Shown here: positions 5,449 to 6,046 of the stretch, piece by piece
How the letters are laid out: every line of letters begins with the position of its first letter
How positions within the stretch are numbered: the first letter of the stretch is position 1
NCBI GenBank assembly: GCA_005881995.1
Contig: VBHV01000616.1
Coordinates: 1 to 6,046 of the forward strand
Source: Chloroflexota bacterium
GTDB lineage: Bacteria; Chloroflexota; Ktedonobacteria; Ktedonobacterales; Ktedonobacteraceae
DNA: 6,046 nucleotides
Direction of reading: 5' to 3'
Made by a program: the position numbers and the translations under genes
Notes under the pieces: generated by a model
What the model saw: only the letters and a program-made list of their open reading frames with translations
Databases searched by the model: none
Told to the model about the DNA's origin: nothing

Positions 5449-6046
5449 ATGCGAACACTCATCACGAATGGACATATCATTACTGCCACCGATGATTATA
5501 CCGGCGATATTCTGATTGAGAACGAGCATATCGCGGCCATCGGCTCTCCAGGAACGTTTGCAGCGACGCAAAGTGACGTGGTCATCGATGCTCAACAGCG
5601 CTTTATTTTCCCAGGCGCAATCGACGTGCACACCCACATGGAACTTCCACTTCCCACAACCGTTGCCAGCGATGACTTCGAGACAGGCACCATCGCCGCG
5701 GCCTGCGGCGGTACCACCAGCATTCGCGACTTCGCTAATCAGCAGCGCGGGCATGCGTTGGCCGAAGCCTTGCAAGCCTGGCATAACAAAGCCGGGGGCA
5801 AAGCTGTCATAGATTATGGCTTTCACATCACCATTACCGATCTGGCCTCCGCCCCAGAGGAAGCGATGGACGAGATGATCGGCGCGGGCGTGACCACCTA
5901 CAAGCTGCTGATGGCCTATCCCGGCACCTTCATGGTCGATGACGAGACCATCTATCGCGTGCTGCGCCGCTCGGCCCGCCTGGGTGGGCTGGTCATGGTA
6001 CACGCCGAAAATGGCATTGCCATTGACTTTATCGTACGTGAAGCTG
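5449..6046 (+). CDS. hydA: Dihydropyrimidinase / D-hydantoinase, N-terminal 199 codons (runs off window)
   Basis: This is a cyclic amidohydrolase that hydrolyses dihydropyrimidines or 5-substituted hydantoins to N-carbamoyl amino acids, the second step of reductive pyrimidine breakdown. The N-terminal strands (TLITNGHIITATDDYTGD) lead to PGAIDVHTHME with metal ligands H61 and H63. Next come GTIAAACGGTTSIRDFANQ, typical of the family, then TTYKLLMAYPG, where K152 fits the carbamylated bridging lysine, and MVHAENG with ligand H185. These positions match the usual numbering of bacterial D-hydantoinases within a few residues. About 260-270 residues are expected beyond the window. The start is ATG 5449, with GGAGG (5438-5442) 6 nt upstream. 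The gene lies 18 bp after the kinase stop, in the same operon. Related allantoinases and dihydroorotases are less likely because the GTIAAACGGTT and MAYPG blocks are hydantoinase-like. Substrate preference cannot be resolved. Confidence 0.9.
   Translation, partial: MRTLITNGHIITATDDYTGDILIENEHIAAIGSPGTFAATQSDVVIDAQQRFIFPGAIDVHTHMELPLPTTVASDDFETGTIAAACGGTTSIRDFANQQRGHALAEALQAWHNKAGGKAVIDYGFHITITDLASAPEEAMDEMIGAGVTTYKLLMAYPGTFMVDDETIYRVLRRSARLGGLVMVHAENGIAIDFIVREA

Noticed and set aside
5383..6003. Long minus-strand open frame (206 codons) opposite the dihydropyrimidinase start
   Set aside because: It is antisense to a well-supported gene, spans the kinase/hydantoinase junction and has no motif of its own.
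1..6046. CRISPR arrays, tRNA/rRNA genes, insertion sequences or attachment sites
   Set aside because: No regularly spaced direct repeats, cloverleaf or rRNA signatures, transposase motifs or terminal inverted repeats were seen on either strand. The only non-coding stretch over 100 bases is the divergent control region at 1904-2046.

Overview
The window looks like chromosomal DNA from a Chloroflexota bacterium, probably of the Ktedonobacteria type. This is an inference. It rests on the moderate-to-high GC codon use, strong Shine-Dalgarno sites, and above all a receptor Ser/Thr kinase whose outer part begins with a long Ala/Thr-rich linker (repeated ATA, ASATA and TATA units), a style common in that phylum. 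No marker gene settles the taxonomy.

Layout. Bases 2-283 (+) hold the 3' end of a YcaQ-like winged-helix / DNA-glycosylase family gene. Converging on it, and overlapping its end by 9 bp, is a minus-strand two-gene operon (1903 down to 275). Its first gene is a conserved protein of unknown function (354 aa) with a C-terminal CxxC. Its second is a UGSC-family selenoprotein (173 aa) whose reading frame is crossed by an in-frame UGA exactly at the first position of the family's U-G-S-C redox motif. A conventional gene caller would split it into two short ORFs (512-796 and 275-490). A plausible bacterial SECIS hairpin starts directly after the UGA.

Bases 1904-2046 form a compact divergent control region. 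It has a good sigma70-type promoter on the plus strand, a possible opposing promoter on the minus strand with an overlapping footprint, and two adjacent dyads that could be operators or RNA hairpins. The plus-strand operon (2047 to beyond the window end) contains a TRZ/ATZ (MTA/SAH deaminase-like) amidohydrolase, a membrane-anchored Ser/Thr protein kinase with an extracytoplasmic beta-sandwich-like domain, and the first 199 codons of a dihydropyrimidinase/D-hydantoinase. The genes are separated by only 18 bp each time.

How they may fit together (inference): the plus operon looks built for hydrolysis of N-heterocyclic or cyclic-amide compounds (pyrimidines, hydantoins, purine or triazine-like molecules), with a receptor kinase embedded in it. 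The divergently arranged selenoprotein pair could be a co-regulated redox module. The recoded UGA is the most striking element in the window.
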